From: Artemia franciscana
Taxonomy: Eukaryota; Arthropoda; Branchiopoda; Anostraca; Artemiidae
NCBI RefSeq assembly: GCF_032884065.1
Contig: NC_088873.1
Span: forward strand, 28,133,658 to 28,197,657
DNA length: 64,000 bases
Reading direction: 5' to 3'
The position numbers and the translations under genes are program-made. Shown one piece after another: positions 63,324 through 64,000 of this stretch. Each line of letters begins with the position of its first letter. Within the stretch, counting starts at the first letter, position 1. The notes under the pieces were generated by a model. That model was given only the letters and a program-made list of their open reading frames with translations. It did not search any database and was not told where the DNA came from.

Positions 63324-64000
63324 TAATCGAACTTCACACGTGGCGGCGAGTTGATAGTCGTAAACATTTTGACAGCACAGAAAAAAACATAATTTTTGTT
63401 TCTTTAGATCCTTCTCAAGTTTGGATTTAATGTGGGTTGCAAATTATGTTAGTTTTAGATCTGGTTTTGAATTTTAGTAATTTATCTGAATTTAAGCTTG
63501 ACATTTATATTTATTTTTGATCTTTACTTCTAAAGGTTTTTAATTAAAATCTAACGCTTAAAATTCTCAGCTTTTATAAACATTTAGTGATGTGACTGAA
63601 TAACAAAGTATTGAGAAAAAACTATTTCTGTATAAGAAACAAGAAAACCGAAAATATATTGTATGCTCGCTTTTATAACTTAGGGAGAATTTAAATTAAA
63701 CCACATGCCACAATAGTTGGAAGGAGAGTTTTCAACTTTCTTCACAGCATTCATACAGTTTTAACAAAAAAAAGCCTTGCCTTGGGCTCAGTCTATCAAA
63801 AATACAAAAACATTTATGAAATGATTTTTCTACAATAATAGTACATACCATTTACAAAAAGTACGTGATAATTTTGGACAACCTCCAAGCAAAAGAGGAA
63901 ATTTGAACTTTCCTATGTCCTTTGGAATATAGGAACCTTATTTTCTCCTTTACTTCTTAATTTCTTAGAGCTATCGATTTCTGCAAGACACTAAAGTTAG
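63324..64000. other. No recognisable gene
   Basis: AT-rich DNA to the right edge; possibly part of the BPNT2 intron. Confidence 0.4.

Overview
The window is AT-rich, repeat-laden eukaryotic nuclear DNA. It has spliced genes with GT-AG introns, long (TA)n arrays, Helitrons, LINEs, hAT transposons, an LTR retroelement fossil, a SINE and several satellites. The two recognisable host genes (dynactin p24 and a Golgi 3'-phosphoadenosine phosphatase) are animal genes. The style of the repeats suggests an arthropod, perhaps a crustacean such as a brine shrimp. That species guess is inference and the sequence does not prove it.

Layout. 1-2.6 kb holds degenerate minisatellites, including a CACGTG-rich one. 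5.6-7.7 kb is a tandem satellite of about 272 bp per unit. 8.35-9.77 kb is a small Helitron between TA arrays. 11.5-11.7 kb holds a candidate first coding exon with a signal peptide (minus strand). 13.06-17.6 kb is a nested Helitron complex: repeated 5' heads, A-rich arrays, a 3' end, and a decayed Pif1-type helicase. 18.2-20.8 kb holds copies of a fold-back repeat family. 20.8-21.3 kb is a duplication in which one copy has grown a long microsatellite. 21.65-22.71 kb is an internally deleted hAT element with clear ends and target duplication. 23.8-25.5 kb is a long internally repetitive element whose relative lies inverted at 53.0-55.0 kb. 26.2-27.3 kb has two more TA arrays.

27.38-32.41 kb is a complete four-exon gene for dynactin subunit 3 (minus strand). 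Its exons join in phase into 186 codons, and its first intron carries an opposite-strand LINE fragment. 34.4-35.5 kb and 38.4-39.1 kb are LINE fragments, with another fold-back copy at 36.1-37.0 kb. 41.8-44.8 kb is a rearranged Ty3/gypsy fossil. 45.1-45.5 kb is a LINE fragment, and 45.5-48.7 kb is a decayed hAT element into which a SINE inserted with a 13-bp target duplication. 55.5-58.7 kb is a long, decayed APE-type LINE. 61.7-62.0 kb is the last exon of a BPNT2/IMPAD1-like gene (minus strand), whose other exons lie beyond the right edge. 62.8-63.3 kb holds an uncertain Ig-like piece.

There is no operon logic here. The host genes are separate, and nearly everything else is mobile or tandem DNA at different stages of decay. 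I found no complete new biological system. The most informative structures are the Helitron head arrays with 18-bp palindromes, the fold-back repeat family with conserved hairpins, and the SINE-in-hAT insertion.
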